From Gluconacetobacter johannae (GTDB taxonomy: Bacteria; Pseudomonadota; Alphaproteobacteria; Acetobacterales; Acetobacteraceae), in NCBI RefSeq assembly GCF_025994435.1, contig NZ_BAQK01000072.1:1-64000 (forward strand): DNA of 64,000 nt, in the 5' to 3' direction. The position numbers were made by a program, and so were the translations under genes. The notes beneath the pieces were generated by a model. The model made no database searches. It worked only from the letters and a program-made list of their open reading frames with translations, and was not told the DNA's origin. Of this stretch, positions 32,725 to 42,055 are shown piece after piece. The stretch's first letter is position 1, and the number at the start of each line of letters is the position of its first letter.

Positions 32725-35187
32725 TCAGCCGCGCAGCACCGCGCCGCAGGCGCGCGACACCGCCGCCACGATCCTGTCGGACACCGCCTCGATCTCGGCA
32801 TCGGTCAGGCTGCGCTCGACGGGCTGCAGGACGATTTCGACACCCAGCGATTTATGGCCTTCCGGCACCTTGTCGCCTTCGTACACATCGAACAGGCGCA
32901 CGCCGGAAATCAGGGTCCGTTCCGCCCCCCGGGCCGCGCGCAGCACCGCATCCGCCGCCACGTCACGGGCGACGACGAAGGCGAAGTCACGATGCACCGG
33001 CTGGAAGGGCGACAGGTCGGGCGCCGCGCGGCGGCGACGCTTGGGCTCGGCGATCGCGTCCAGGAACAGTTCAAACCCGACCACCGGCCGGTCCAGCCCG
33101 CGCCCGGCCAGCAAGGCCGGATGCATCTGCCCGAAATAGCCCAGCACGATCCGCGGCCCCTGCCGGATCACGCCCGACCGGCCCGGATGATAATGGCCCG
33201 GCGCATCCGCCGTGACCTGCACGCCCTCGATCGGCGCGCCCAGCGCCGCCAGCACGGCGAAGGCGTCGGCCTTGGCGTCCCACAGGCTGACCGGTTCGGC
33301 CGTGCGTCCGGGCAGGCGCGGGGTATGGCCGCTGTACAGCGCGGTCGCCACCTGCGTCTGCCCGTCGGCGGAAAAGCCCGGCCCGACCTCGAACAGCCCC
33401 AGGTCGGGATAGCCGCGCGCCGCGTTGCGCTCGACCGCCGACAGCAGGTTGACCATCGGCGTCGGCCGCATCTGGTCCAGGTCCGCCGCGATCGGGTTCA
33501 GCAGGCGCAGCGCCTCGGGCACCTCGCCGAACCGGGCGGCGGCGGCCTGCGCCACGAAGGAATAGCCCACCGTCTCCATCAGGCCGCGCGACGCCAGGAC
33601 CCGCCGCGCGGTGGCCGCACGCACCTGGCGCGGGGCCAGGGCGGGCAGCGGCACCGCCGACAGCGCGGGCAGCGAGACCGGCGGAATGGAATCCAGCCCC
33701 CGCAGGCGCAGGATTTCCTCGATCAGGTCGCATTCCGCATCGACGGCCCGCGCGCCGTCCTCGGCCTTGCGCGCCCGCGCCGGATCCAGCCCCGGCGCCT
33801 GGTCCAGGACCATGGGCATGGCGATGTCGTTGCGCCAGGACGGCACGTCCAGCAGCACCTCGTCCGCGTCGCGCTGGCGCACGGCGAAGCCCAGGGCCTC
33901 CAGCGCCGTGACGGCCTCGTCGGCCGGAACATCCACCCCGCCCAGGCCGGCGACCCGCGCGAAGCGCAGCCGGGCCTCGCGCTGCCACGCCGGGGCCTCG
34001 CCGGCCGACACCACCTCGCTGGCCTCGCCGCCGCACAGTTCGATAATCATGCGGCTCGCCGCCTCCAGCGCCGCGACCGGCAGGGCCTGGTCCACCCCGC
34101 GCTCGAACCGGTGGCGGGCGTCGGAATGCAGGCTGTGACGACGGCCGCTGAGCGCGATCCGCACCGGGTCGAACAGCGCGCATTCCACGAACACGCTGGT
34201 CGTATCCGCGGTGACGCCGGTCGCCTCCCCGCCCATGATGCCGGCCAGGGACTGCACCCCGGCCACGTCGGCGATCACGCAATCCTCGGGCGAGACGACG
34301 ATCTCCCGCCCGTCCAGCGCCTGGAACGCCTCGCCCGCGCCACGGCAGACCGTCAGCAGGTCGCCGGTCACGCGGTCGGCGTCGAAGACATGCAGCGGCC
34401 GCCCGAGGTCGTAGGCGAAGAAATTGGTGATATCGACCAGGGCGGAAATCGGCCGCAGCCCCACCGCCCGCAGGCGGTTCTGCAGCCACTCCGGGCTGGG
34501 CCCGTTACGCAGGCCGCGAATCGTCCGCCCCAGCACCCACGGGCAGGCTTCGGGAAACAGGTTGGCCCAGCCGATCGGCGAATCGAACGTGCCCTCGACC
34601 GTTTCCGCCAGCCAGGGCCGCAGGTGGCCGACTCCGGCGGCGGCCAGGTCGCGGGCGATGCCCCGCACCGCCAGCGCGTCGCCCCGGTTGGGCGTGACGG
34701 CAATTTCGATCACCGGGTCGTTCAGCCCGGCGAAATCGGCATAGGACTGGCCGGGAACGGTGTCGGCGGGCAGTTCGGCGATGCCGTCATGCGCCTCGCC
34801 CAGGCCCAGCTCGCGCAGCGAGCACAGCATGCCGCCGCTGGTCTCGCCCCGGATCGCCCCGGCCTTGATGGTGATCTCCAGCCCCGGAATCCACGTCCCC
34901 GGCGGGGCGAAGATCACGGCCAGGCCGGTGCGGGCGTTCGGCGCGCCGCACACCACCTGCACCGCCTCGAACCCCGGCCCGGCATCGACGCGGCAGACGC
35001 GCAGGCGGTCGGCGTTGGGGTGCTGCACGGCCTCGACGATGCGGGCGGTGCGGAAAGGCGCCAGCACAGCGCCCGGGTCTTCCAGACCTTCGACCTCCAG
35101 CCCGATCGTGTTCAGCTTCGCGCAGATCTCATCGAGCGTCGCCGTCGTGTCGAGGTGATCGCGCAGCCAGGACAGGGTGAACTTCAT
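32725..35187 (-). CDS. pheT: Phenylalanine-tRNA ligase beta subunit
   Basis: An 820-residue PheT, partner of PheS in the alpha2-beta2 synthetase that charges tRNA-Phe. The N-terminus MKFTLSWLRDHLDTTATLDE is standard, followed by the tRNA-binding EMAP-like domain (VVCGAPNARTGLAVIFAPPGTW), the B3/B4 editing region and the C-terminal anticodon-binding FDX-ACB domain (FQPVHRDFAFVVARDVAAD). The gene starts three bases after the pheS stop. Length and domain order match the family, with no sign of damage. Confidence 0.97.
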   Translation of the reverse strand: MKFTLSWLRDHLDTTATLDEICAKLNTIGLEVEGLEDPGAVLAPFRTARIVEAVQHPNADRLRVCRVDAGPGFEAVQVVCGAPNARTGLAVIFAPPGTWIPGLEITIKAGAIRGETSGGMLCSLRELGLGEAHDGIAELPADTVPGQSYADFAGLNDPVIEIAVTPNRGDALAVRGIARDLAAAGVGHLRPWLAETVEGTFDSPIGWANLFPEACPWVLGRTIRGLRNGPSPEWLQNRLRAVGLRPISALVDITNFFAYDLGRPLHVFDADRVTGDLLTVCRGAGEAFQALDGREIVVSPEDCVIADVAGVQSLAGIMGGEATGVTADTTSVFVECALFDPVRIALSGRRHSLHSDARHRFERGVDQALPVAALEAASRMIIELCGGEASEVVSAGEAPAWQREARLRFARVAGLGGVDVPADEAVTALEALGFAVRQRDADEVLLDVPSWRNDIAMPMVLDQAPGLDPARARKAEDGARAVDAECDLIEEILRLRGLDSIPPVSLPALSAVPLPALAPRQVRAATARRVLASRGLMETVGYSFVAQAAAARFGEVPEALRLLNPIAADLDQMRPTPMVNLLSAVERNAARGYPDLGLFEVGPGFSADGQTQVATALYSGHTPRLPGRTAEPVSLWDAKADAFAVLAALGAPIEGVQVTADAPGHYHPGRSGVIRQGPRIVLGYFGQMHPALLAGRGLDRPVVGFELFLDAIAEPKRRRRAAPDLSPFQPVHRDFAFVVARDVAADAVLRAARGAERTLISGVRLFDVYEGDKVPEGHKSLGVEIVLQPVERSLTDAEIEAVSDRIVAAVSRACGAVLRG

Positions 35188-35190
35188 CGC

Positions 35191-36258
35191 TCAGAGACCT
35201 TCATGCAACAGGGCCGGTGACAGCGGGCTGGTGCCGTAATGGCGCAGCCAGCGCACGTCGCTCTCATAGAACGAGCGCAGGTCCGGAATGCCATGGCGCA
35301 GCATCGTCAGCCGTTCGATGCCCATCCCGAAGGCGAACCCCTGCCATTCGCGCGGGTCCAGGCCGCAGTTCGCCAGCACGCGCGGATGCACCATGCCCGA
35401 GCCCAGGACCTCCAGCCAGTCGCCGCCGCCGCCGATCTCGCCGCTCTTGCGCGACCAGCCGATATCGACCTCCATCGACGGTTCGGTGAACGGGAAATAC
35501 GAGGCGCGGAACCGCACCGGCAGGTCGGGCTTGCCGAAGAAGGCGCGCAGGAAATCGGTCAGGCAGCCCTTGAGGTGCGCCAGCGTGATGCCCCGGTCGA
35601 TCACCAGCCCCTCGCACTGATGGAACATCGGCGAATGGGTGGCGTCATGGTCGGCGCGATAGGTGCGGCCCGGCGCGATGATGCGGATCGGCGGCGCCTC
35701 GCCCAGCATGGTGCGGATCTGCACGCCCGACGTCTGGGTGCGGAGTACGCGCTCGCGCCCTTGGTCCTCAGCGGGTAGGTAGAACGTATCCTGGTCGGTA
35801 CGGGCCGGATGATGGTCGGGCGTGTTCAGCGCCGAGAAATTGTGCCAGTCGGTCTCGATGTCCGGCCCTTCGGCCACGCGGAAGCCCATCGCGCCGAAGA
35901 TGGCGGCCATTTCCTCCATCGTGCGGCTGATCGGGTGAATCATGCCCGCGCGCTCGGCCGGCGCCGGCAGGGTGACATCGACGCGCTCCGCCGCCAGGCG
36001 GGCGTTCAGGATCTCGGCCTCGATCGCCGCGCCACGCTCCTCGATCGCGCGCGACAGTTCGTCGCGCAGGCGGTTCACCGCGGCGCCGCGCAGCTTGCGC
36101 GCGTCGGGCGTCATCCGCCCCAGTTCCTTCAGCAGCGCGGTCAGGCGTCCGGACTTGCCCAGCGTTCCCACGCGGACGGCGTCCCATTCCCGCCGGTCGG
36201 CGGCCACGGCCAGGGCGGCCAGCGTCTCCTGCCGCAGGGTCTCGAGATCGTCGCTCAT
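35191..36258 (-). CDS. pheS: Phenylalanine-tRNA ligase alpha subunit
   Basis: A 355-residue class II aminoacyl-tRNA synthetase subunit holding the catalytic site for Phe activation. An N-terminal coiled coil (residues ~1-85) precedes the catalytic core with the class II motifs: HPISRTMEEMAAIFGAMGF, DHHPARTDQDTFYL, VLRTQTSGVQIRTM, HQCEGLVIDRGITLAHLKG and the motif 3 GFAFGMGIERLTML. ATG 36258 was chosen over an upstream in-frame start that lies in the leader. It is followed directly by pheT and preceded, after a 231-base leader with two hairpins, by rplT. Confidence 0.97.
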   Translation of the reverse strand: MSDDLETLRQETLAALAVAADRREWDAVRVGTLGKSGRLTALLKELGRMTPDARKLRGAAVNRLRDELSRAIEERGAAIEAEILNARLAAERVDVTLPAPAERAGMIHPISRTMEEMAAIFGAMGFRVAEGPDIETDWHNFSALNTPDHHPARTDQDTFYLPAEDQGRERVLRTQTSGVQIRTMLGEAPPIRIIAPGRTYRADHDATHSPMFHQCEGLVIDRGITLAHLKGCLTDFLRAFFGKPDLPVRFRASYFPFTEPSMEVDIGWSRKSGEIGGGGDWLEVLGSGMVHPRVLANCGLDPREWQGFAFGMGIERLTMLRHGIPDLRSFYESDVRWLRHYGTSPLSPALLHEGL

Positions 36259-36279
36259 GGCACCTCGCTCGGGCTTCGG

Positions 36280-36297
36280 GACCGGCCGGGGCCGGTC
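36280..36297 (-). promoter_or_regulatory. GC hairpin in the pheS leader
   Basis: GACCGGCC and GGCCGGTC form a perfect eight-base stem with a GG loop, about 20 bases before the pheS start and close to its ribosome-binding site. It could affect translation or transcript stability. No T tract and no Phe-rich leader peptide are seen. Confidence 0.3.
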
Positions 36298-36430
36298 ATG
36301 CCGCATAATCGGTTCGTCGCAGATCGTCCGTCGCGCGGCGTGACGACAGGCGCAAATCCCCTCGCCGGGGTGATTTTACGCACGCGGCAGATACAGGCTC
36401 CGCCGCGCCGAATAAAGCCCCCAAATGCGA

Positions 36431-36459
36431 AACGGGCCACCCTTGTGGGGTGGCCCGTT
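36431..36459 (-). terminator. Strong hairpin between rplT and pheS
   Basis: A 12-base perfect stem (AACGGGCCACCC at 36431-36442 with GGGTGGCCCGTT at 36448-36459, five-base loop) lies 30 bases after the rplT stop on the transcribed strand. The downstream bases are only mildly T-rich (CGCATTT), so it may act as a partial terminator or processing site that sets the ratio of ribosomal protein to PheST mRNA. Confidence 0.6.
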
Positions 36460-36489
36460 CCGTAAAGCGCAGATCGCGTGGGGCGTCGC

Positions 36490-36852
36490 TCAGGCGGCGG
36501 CCAGCGCCGCCTGGGCCTTCTTGACGATCTCGGCGAAGGTGGCGGCATCGTCGAACGCGATGGCGGCCAGCACCTTGCGGTCGATCTCGATCCCGGCCTT
36601 GTCGAGGCCATAGATGAACTTGCTGTAGGTCAGCCCATGCTCGCGGACGGCCGCGTTGATGCGCTGGATCCACAGGGCGCGGAAATCGCGCTTCTTGTTC
36701 CGACGGTCGCGATAGGCATAGCGCAGGGCCTTTTCCAGGCGCTCCAGCGCGATGCGATAGTTGGTCGAGGACCGGCCGCGATAGCCCTTGGACTGATCGA
36801 GAACCTTCTTGTGACGGGCGTGGGTGGTCACACCCCGCTTTACACGTGCCAT
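36490..36852 (-). CDS. rplT: Ribosomal protein bL20
   Basis: A 120-residue bL20, an early-assembly protein of the 50S subunit. The sequence is standard: MARVKRGVTTHARHKKVL, SKGYRGRSSTNYRIALE, YAYRDRRNKKRDFRALWI, RINAAVREHGLTYSKFI. It is 14 bases after rpmI, as in most bacteria. The usual upstream infC is not found in the window. Confidence 0.98.
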   Translation of the reverse strand: MARVKRGVTTHARHKKVLDQSKGYRGRSSTNYRIALERLEKALRYAYRDRRNKKRDFRALWIQRINAAVREHGLTYSKFIYGLDKAGIEIDRKVLAAIAFDDAATFAEIVKKAQAALAAA

Positions 36853-36866
36853 GTCTCAGGTGCTCC

Positions 36867-37070
36867 TTATGCCAGCCCGTAGGGGGCCCACTGCTTCACA
36901 GTGCGGCCATCCATTTCGGTCAACGTCTGCGAACCGCGGTTCGTGCGCTTCATCTTCTGCGAACGGTTGATAAGGCCGTGGCGCTTGTTGCCCGGCCCCG
37001 CCAGCACCTTGCCGGTCGCGGTGATCTTGAACCGCTTCTTGACCGACGACTTGGTCTTCATCTTGGGCAT
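36867..37070 (-). CDS. rpmI: Ribosomal protein bL35
   Basis: A 67-residue bL35 of the 50S subunit, beginning MPKMKTKSSVKKRFKITATG and containing KRHGLINRSQKMKR. ATG 37070 is preceded by GGAGA at six bases; a five-codon extension upstream is ignored. It starts the rpmI-rplT-pheS-pheT series. The 207-base gap upstream shares its space with the start of a divergent gene and should hold the promoter; I see no clear hexamers. Confidence 0.98.
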   Translation of the reverse strand: MPKMKTKSSVKKRFKITATGKVLAGPGNKRHGLINRSQKMKRTNRGSQTLTEMDGRTVKQWAPYGLA

Positions 37071-37277
37071 TTTCGTCTCCTTCATCTACAGGCTGCGGCC
37101 GCATCGCGGCACTCAGGCAGCGGTCACGGCCGGGCATGCCCATTCCAGGCCCGGACGCGCGAACAGGGGGCTGGCTATAGACAAGGCGCGCGGCGCGATC
37201 AAGCCCCTCGCGGCCCGAATCGCACCCCGCCGCGCCACAAGGTGGAAAATCGCGCCGAACCGCCCCATCTGTGCCCC

Positions 37278-37601
37278 ATGACCCGACCCTTCGACGCCCG
37301 CGCGTTCCATTTCTCGCTCGCCGGCGACACGCCGCCCCCAGCCCTGCCGCCGCACCTGCGCGCCCTGTGGCACGACGCACGCGGCGAGTGGGGCCGCGCG
37401 CACGACCTCGTGGAGGACGGCGCGACACGCCCGGCCTGCCGCGTGCACGCCTACCTGCACCGGCGCGAGGGCGACGAGGCCAACGCGGCCTACTGGTACC
37501 GCCGCGCGGGGGAATCCCCCTGCCGCGAACCGCTGGACAGGGAACGCGACACGCTGATCCGCCGTTATCTGGCGGATCTGGAGGCCCTCCCCGGGATTTG
37601 A
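37278..37601 (+). CDS. Conserved hypothetical protein
   Basis: A 107-residue soluble protein that resembles a conserved, unnamed alphaproteobacterial family: LRALWHDARGEWGRAHDLVE, then VHAYLHRREGDEANAAYWYRRAG near the middle. The two helix pairs (WHDARGEWGRAH and HAYLHRREGDEANAAYWY) look like degenerate tetratricopeptide-type repeats. No catalytic motif is seen. ATG 37278 was used because the conserved part begins just after it. The divergent rpmI operon and the downstream mannitol dehydrogenase give no functional hint. Confidence 0.75.
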   Translation: MTRPFDARAFHFSLAGDTPPPALPPHLRALWHDARGEWGRAHDLVEDGATRPACRVHAYLHRREGDEANAAYWYRRAGESPCREPLDRERDTLIRRYLADLEALPGI

Positions 37602-37707
37602 CCGCCGACGATGCGGCGGACGGCAGCGTTGTGCAAAAACCCTCTCGAAGCCGCCGGGGAGAACGCGATAGAGCGTACCCATCCTTCCCTGTCAGGACAG
37701 TCCTTCC

Positions 37708-39189
37708 ATGCCGGCTCTCGCCAATTCGACCCTCGGCCAGCTTCCCGCCCCGATCATCGTCCCGACCTATGACAGGGCCGCGATCCGCCCCGGCATCGCG
37801 CATATGAGCGTGGGGAATTTCCACCGCGCGCATCAGGCCGTCTATCTGGACCGCGTGCTGGCCATGCCAGGGAACGCCGAATGGGGCATCCTGGGCATCG
37901 GCATCATGGACGACGCGCGCGAACGCGCGAAGGCCGACGCCCTGCACGCGCAGGACGGGCTCTATACACTGACCGAATGCCCGGCCGACGCCCCCGACAC
38001 CGTTCGCGTCATCGGCTCGATCGTGGACTATCTCCACGCCCCGGACGACCGGGCGGCGACGATCCGCCGCCTGGCCGACCCGGCGATCCGCATCGTCAGC
38101 ATGACGGTCACCGAGGGCGGCTATTATGTGGACGAAGCCGGGCAGTTCCAACTGGACCACCCCACCATCGCCGAGGACCTGGCCCGCGACGTGCCCCACA
38201 CCGTCTTCGGCCTGCTGACCGAGGCCCTGCGCCTGCGGCGCGACGGCGGCGTCGGCCCCTTCACCATCCTGTCCTGCGACAACCTGCCCCATAACGGCCA
38301 CGTCGCCCGCACCGCCTTCCTCAGTTGGGCCCGCGCCCGCGACGCGGCCCTTGCCGACTGGATCGCCGCCCACGTCACCTTCCCGTGCACGATGGTGGAC
38401 CGCATCACCCCCGCGGTCCGCGACGCCGACATCGCCCGGCTGGACGCCGCCAGCGGCGTGGACGACCGCGCCCCGGTGTTCTGCGAGGATTTCATCCAGT
38501 GGGTGGTCGAGGATTCGTTCTGCGCCGGCCGTCCGCCGCTCGAAGCCGCGGGCGTCCTGTTCACCAAGGACGTGGCGCCCTACGAGCAGGTCAAGCTGAG
38601 GATGCTCAACGCCTCGCATTCCATGCTCGGCCTGCCCGGCGTGCTGATGGGCTATCGCGTCGTCAGCGACATCATGCGCGACCCCGACGTCATCGAACTG
38701 CTCGAACGCTATCTCGGCTTCGATGCCGAACCGCTGCTCACGGCGCCGCCGGGCATGGAGCTGCATGAGTATGGCGCCCTGCTGCTGCGCCGCTTCCGCA
38801 ACCAGGCGATCAGCGACCAGCTGCTGCGTATCGCCTCCGACAGCGCGTCGAAACTGCCGGTCTTCGTCAAGGACACCGCCACCGGCACGCTGGCGCGCGG
38901 GGGCAATCCGGTGCGGATCGCCTTCCTGCTGGCCTGCTTTGCCGAATATCTGCGCGGAACCGACGACAGCGGGGCCGCCTACACCGTGGCGGAACCCCAT
39001 CTGACGCCCGACGATCTGGCGCTGGCCGGCGATGCCGATCCGGGCCGGGCGCTGGGCATGTCGGTGTTCGCCGGATGGGGGCTGGAGGATCATCCCGCCT
39101 TCGTCGCGCTGTTCGTCCGCCTGCGCCGCGCCATCCGCGCCGACGGCGTCCGCCCGACGCTGCGCGCGATCATCGCCCAGCCCGGCTGA
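37708..39189 (+). CDS. Mannitol 2-dehydrogenase (long-chain polyol dehydrogenase)
   Basis: A 493-residue polyol-specific long-chain dehydrogenase, the same length as Pseudomonas fluorescens mannitol 2-dehydrogenase, which interconverts D-mannitol and D-fructose with NAD(P)+. The N-terminal Rossmann part has HMSVGNFHRAHQAVYLD, and the catalytic site is K296-x4-N301-x2-H304 in EQVKLRMLNASHSMLG, matching the Lys/Asn/His residues known for the family. IVSMTVTEGGYY is a further signature. Fructuronate reductase and arabinitol dehydrogenase belong to the same family, so the exact substrate is by resemblance. It appears monocistronic and soluble. The gap 37602-37707 shows nothing notable. Confidence 0.88.
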   Translation: MPALANSTLGQLPAPIIVPTYDRAAIRPGIAHMSVGNFHRAHQAVYLDRVLAMPGNAEWGILGIGIMDDARERAKADALHAQDGLYTLTECPADAPDTVRVIGSIVDYLHAPDDRAATIRRLADPAIRIVSMTVTEGGYYVDEAGQFQLDHPTIAEDLARDVPHTVFGLLTEALRLRRDGGVGPFTILSCDNLPHNGHVARTAFLSWARARDAALADWIAAHVTFPCTMVDRITPAVRDADIARLDAASGVDDRAPVFCEDFIQWVVEDSFCAGRPPLEAAGVLFTKDVAPYEQVKLRMLNASHSMLGLPGVLMGYRVVSDIMRDPDVIELLERYLGFDAEPLLTAPPGMELHEYGALLLRRFRNQAISDQLLRIASDSASKLPVFVKDTATGTLARGGNPVRIAFLLACFAEYLRGTDDSGAAYTVAEPHLTPDDLALAGDADPGRALGMSVFAGWGLEDHPAFVALFVRLRRAIRADGVRPTLRAIIAQPG

Positions 39190-39439
39190 CGCCCGGAACC
39201 GAAAAGATCGCGAAATTGTGAACCGGTTGTCATCGGGCAGAAACATTGCGCCCCGCACGGCAACCCATTCCGCAACCCGAAAGTCATGTCCGGGGAAAAA
39301 CGGAAACCCCCGCCGCCTCGCCGCCGGCCCCCGGCGGACGGGGAACGGACGCCGCCACCACACGTTAACTTGACCGTTCAAAAACTTATGGGCTTGTCAC
39401 GCAGTTCGGATCGAATTTCCACAGCGAGTTGGGTTTTCA

Positions 39440-41827
39440 ATGAACAGTTCACAAGGATTGCGGCCGATCGTCGCGATCACCGCAGGGGTCTGCGCCCTGA
39501 TCGGGCTCTACCTGCTGGCCGGCGGCGTCTGGCTGACCGCGCTGGGCGGGTCGGCCTATTACGTCGTCGCCGGCCTCATGCTGCTGGTGACGGCCGGACT
39601 GCTGTTCCGGCGCCGGCAGGAGGCCCTGTGGGTCTATGCCGCCCTGCTGATCGGCACCATGATCTGGGCCGTGGCCGAGGTCGGGTTCGATTTCTGGGCC
39701 CTGGCTCCGCGTGGCGACATCCTGGTCCCGCTGGGGGTCTGGCTGCTGCTGCCCCCCGTCACCCGTGGGCTGGGCCCGGCAAGCCGGGCGGGCCTGCTGC
39801 CGCTGGCCGCGAGCGTCGGCGCGGCGGTCGTCGTGGTCGGGGCGGCCCTGGTGCAGGACCCGCAGGACATCGCAGGCAGCCTGCCGCAGGTCGCGCAGAA
39901 CGCGCCCACGCCGGGCGACGCGGGCCAGATTCCCGACGAGGACTGGCAGGCCTATGGCCGCACCCAGTTCGGCGACCGGTTCAGCCCGCTCAAGCAGATC
40001 ACGCCGGCCAATGTGCATGACCTGAAGGTCGCGTGGGTGTTCCGCACCGGCGACATGAAGGGGCCGCACGATCCGGGCGAATTCACCGACGAGGTGACGC
40101 CGATCAAGATCCGCGACACCGTCTACCTGTGCTCGCCGCACCAGATCCTGTTCGCGCTGGATGCCGCCACCGGCAAGCAGAAATGGAAATTCGATCCCAA
40201 GATCGCCTACAACCCGACCTTCCAGCACATGACCTGCCGCGGCGTCTCGTACCACGAGACCGCGGCCGACGCCCAGACGATCGACGGCGCCCAGGCCCCC
40301 GCCGAGTGCCCGCGCCGCATCTTCCTGCCCACCAATGACGGGCGCCTGTTCGCCGTGAACGCGGAAACCGGCGAGCGCTGCCACAGTTTCGGCGATGACG
40401 GCGCGGTCGACCTGAAGGCCGGCGAAGCCGTCCAGACCCCCGGTTTCTTCGAGGCGACGTCGCCCCCGGTCGTCACCGACAAGCTGGTCATCATCTCGGG
40501 CGCGGTGATGGACAACTACTCGACCCACGAGCCCTCGGGCGTCACGCGCGGCTTTGACGTCTATACCGGCCGGCTGGTCTGGGTGTTCGACGCCGGCAAC
40601 CCCGACCCCAACGAAATGCCGTCCGACACGCACCATTTCGTCGGCAACTCGCCCAATTCCTGGATCGTGTCGTCCTACGATCCCAAGCTGAACCTGATCT
40701 TCATCCCCATGGGCGTGCAGACGCCCGACATCTGGGGCGGCAACCGCGGCGCGGACGCCGAACGCTTCGCCAGCGCGATCCTGGCGCTGAACGCCGACAC
40801 CGGGAAGATGGCCTGGTCGTACCAGACCGTGCACCATGACCTGTGGGACATGGACATCCCGGCCCAGCCCAGCCTGGTGGACATCCGCACCGCCAGCGGC
40901 GACATCGTGCCCACGCTGTATGCCCCGGCCAAGACGGGCAACATCTTCGTCCTGGACCGCCGCACCGGCACCCCGGTCGTGCCCGCGCCGGAAACCCCGG
41001 TGCCGCAGGGCGCAGCCCCGGGCGATCACACCTCGCCCACCCAGCCGTTCTCGGAGCTGACCTTCCGGCCGAAGAAGAATCTGACGGACGCCGACATGTG
41101 GGGCGGCACGATGTTCGACCAGTTGATGTGCCGCATCATGTTCCATCAGCTCCGCTACGAGGGGCCGTTCACCCCGCCGTCGGTGCAGGGCACGCTGGTG
41201 TTCCCGGGCAATCTGGGCATGTTCGAATGGGGCGGCCTGGCCGTCGATCCGGTGCGGCAGATCGCTATCGCCAATCCGATCGCGATCCCGTTCGTGTCGC
41301 GCCTGATCCCGCGCGGGCCGAACAATCCGGCCAATCCCGACGCCTCGCAGCCCTCGGGGTCGGAAAGCGGCGTCCAGCCGCAGTTCGGCGTGCCCTTCGG
41401 CGTGACGCTCAGCCCGTTCCTGTCGCCGCTCGGCCTGCCGTGCAAGGAGCCGGGCTGGGGCTTCATGGCCGGGATCGACCTGAAGACCAACAAGATCACC
41501 TGGATGCACCGCAACGGCACGACCCGCGACAGCGCCCCGGTGCCGATCCCCTTCAAGGTCGGCATCCCGAGCCTGGGCGGACCGCTGACCACGGCAGGCG
41601 GCGTCGCGTTCCTGACCTCGACGGCGGATTACTACATCCGCGCCTACGACGTCACGACCGGCCAGCAGCTCTGGCAGGATCGCCTGCCCGCCGGCGGCCA
41701 GTCCACGCCGATGACCTACGCCGTGAACGGGCGCCAGTTCATCGTCACGGCCGACGGCGGCCACGGCTCGTTCGGCAGCAAGCTGGGCGACTACGTCGTC
41801 GCCTACGCCCTGCCCGAGGGGCACTGA
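39440..41827 (+). CDS. gcd: Membrane-bound PQQ-dependent glucose dehydrogenase
   Basis: A 795-residue quinoprotein glucose dehydrogenase (E. coli Gcd is 796), which oxidises glucose to gluconolactone in the periplasm and passes electrons to ubiquinone. Five hydrophobic helices fill residues ~1-145; an eight-bladed PQQ propeller follows. Family patterns are clear: WQAYGRTQFGDRFSPLKQI, TPIKIRDTVYLCSPHQILFALD, RGFDVYTGRLVWVFDAGNP, NSWIVSSYDPKLNLIFIPMG, YQTVHHDLWDMDIPAQPSLV and the C-terminal FIVTADGGHGSFGSKLGDY, whose GGH holds the conserved His. It is a single-gene unit after a 250-base gap and is followed by a strong terminator. The gluconate made could enter by the GntP permease. Confidence 0.97.
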   Translation: MNSSQGLRPIVAITAGVCALIGLYLLAGGVWLTALGGSAYYVVAGLMLLVTAGLLFRRRQEALWVYAALLIGTMIWAVAEVGFDFWALAPRGDILVPLGVWLLLPPVTRGLGPASRAGLLPLAASVGAAVVVVGAALVQDPQDIAGSLPQVAQNAPTPGDAGQIPDEDWQAYGRTQFGDRFSPLKQITPANVHDLKVAWVFRTGDMKGPHDPGEFTDEVTPIKIRDTVYLCSPHQILFALDAATGKQKWKFDPKIAYNPTFQHMTCRGVSYHETAADAQTIDGAQAPAECPRRIFLPTNDGRLFAVNAETGERCHSFGDDGAVDLKAGEAVQTPGFFEATSPPVVTDKLVIISGAVMDNYSTHEPSGVTRGFDVYTGRLVWVFDAGNPDPNEMPSDTHHFVGNSPNSWIVSSYDPKLNLIFIPMGVQTPDIWGGNRGADAERFASAILALNADTGKMAWSYQTVHHDLWDMDIPAQPSLVDIRTASGDIVPTLYAPAKTGNIFVLDRRTGTPVVPAPETPVPQGAAPGDHTSPTQPFSELTFRPKKNLTDADMWGGTMFDQLMCRIMFHQLRYEGPFTPPSVQGTLVFPGNLGMFEWGGLAVDPVRQIAIANPIAIPFVSRLIPRGPNNPANPDASQPSGSESGVQPQFGVPFGVTLSPFLSPLGLPCKEPGWGFMAGIDLKTNKITWMHRNGTTRDSAPVPIPFKVGIPSLGGPLTTAGGVAFLTSTADYYIRAYDVTTGQQLWQDRLPAGGQSTPMTYAVNGRQFIVTADGGHGSFGSKLGDYVVAYALPEGH

Positions 41828-41885
41828 CCCTCTCCCCCCGGCCCGGCAACCACCGGGCCGGAACTACCAGGAATTTGAACAGGAT

Positions 41886-41912
41886 AAGGGCCGGACTTCC
41901 GGCCCTTTTTCT
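41886..41912 (+). terminator. Intrinsic terminator of gcd
   Basis: AAGGGCCGG (41886-41894) and CCGGCCCTT (41899-41907) form a nine-base stem with a four-base loop, followed by TTTCT: a textbook Rho-independent terminator. A second hairpin without a T tract (CGGCCCGG 41839-41846, CCGGGCCG 41853-41860) lies just before it. Confidence 0.85.
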
Positions 41913-42055
41913 ATTCAGCCGGTTGCGCGCGCCCCTGCCCGGCCGTCATAACATGACACGGCTGGCATCCTGCCGGTGCCGGACCACCCCGCGCGCGCAT
42001 CCCTTCCGAACCCGGACGCGATGTGGCGGCAGCGGACAAAAGAGGGGGTGACGAC

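Noticed and set aside
36259..36489. A Phe-rich leader peptide or T-box for pheST
   Set aside because: No run of TTC/TTT codons with an adjacent start and ribosome-binding site is present on the minus strand, and no T-box core was seen.
39370..39398. TTGACC as a -35 box for gcd
   Set aside because: At 17 bases the next hexamer is CTTGTC, a poor -10; no alternative spacing gives a better match, so no promoter is annotated.
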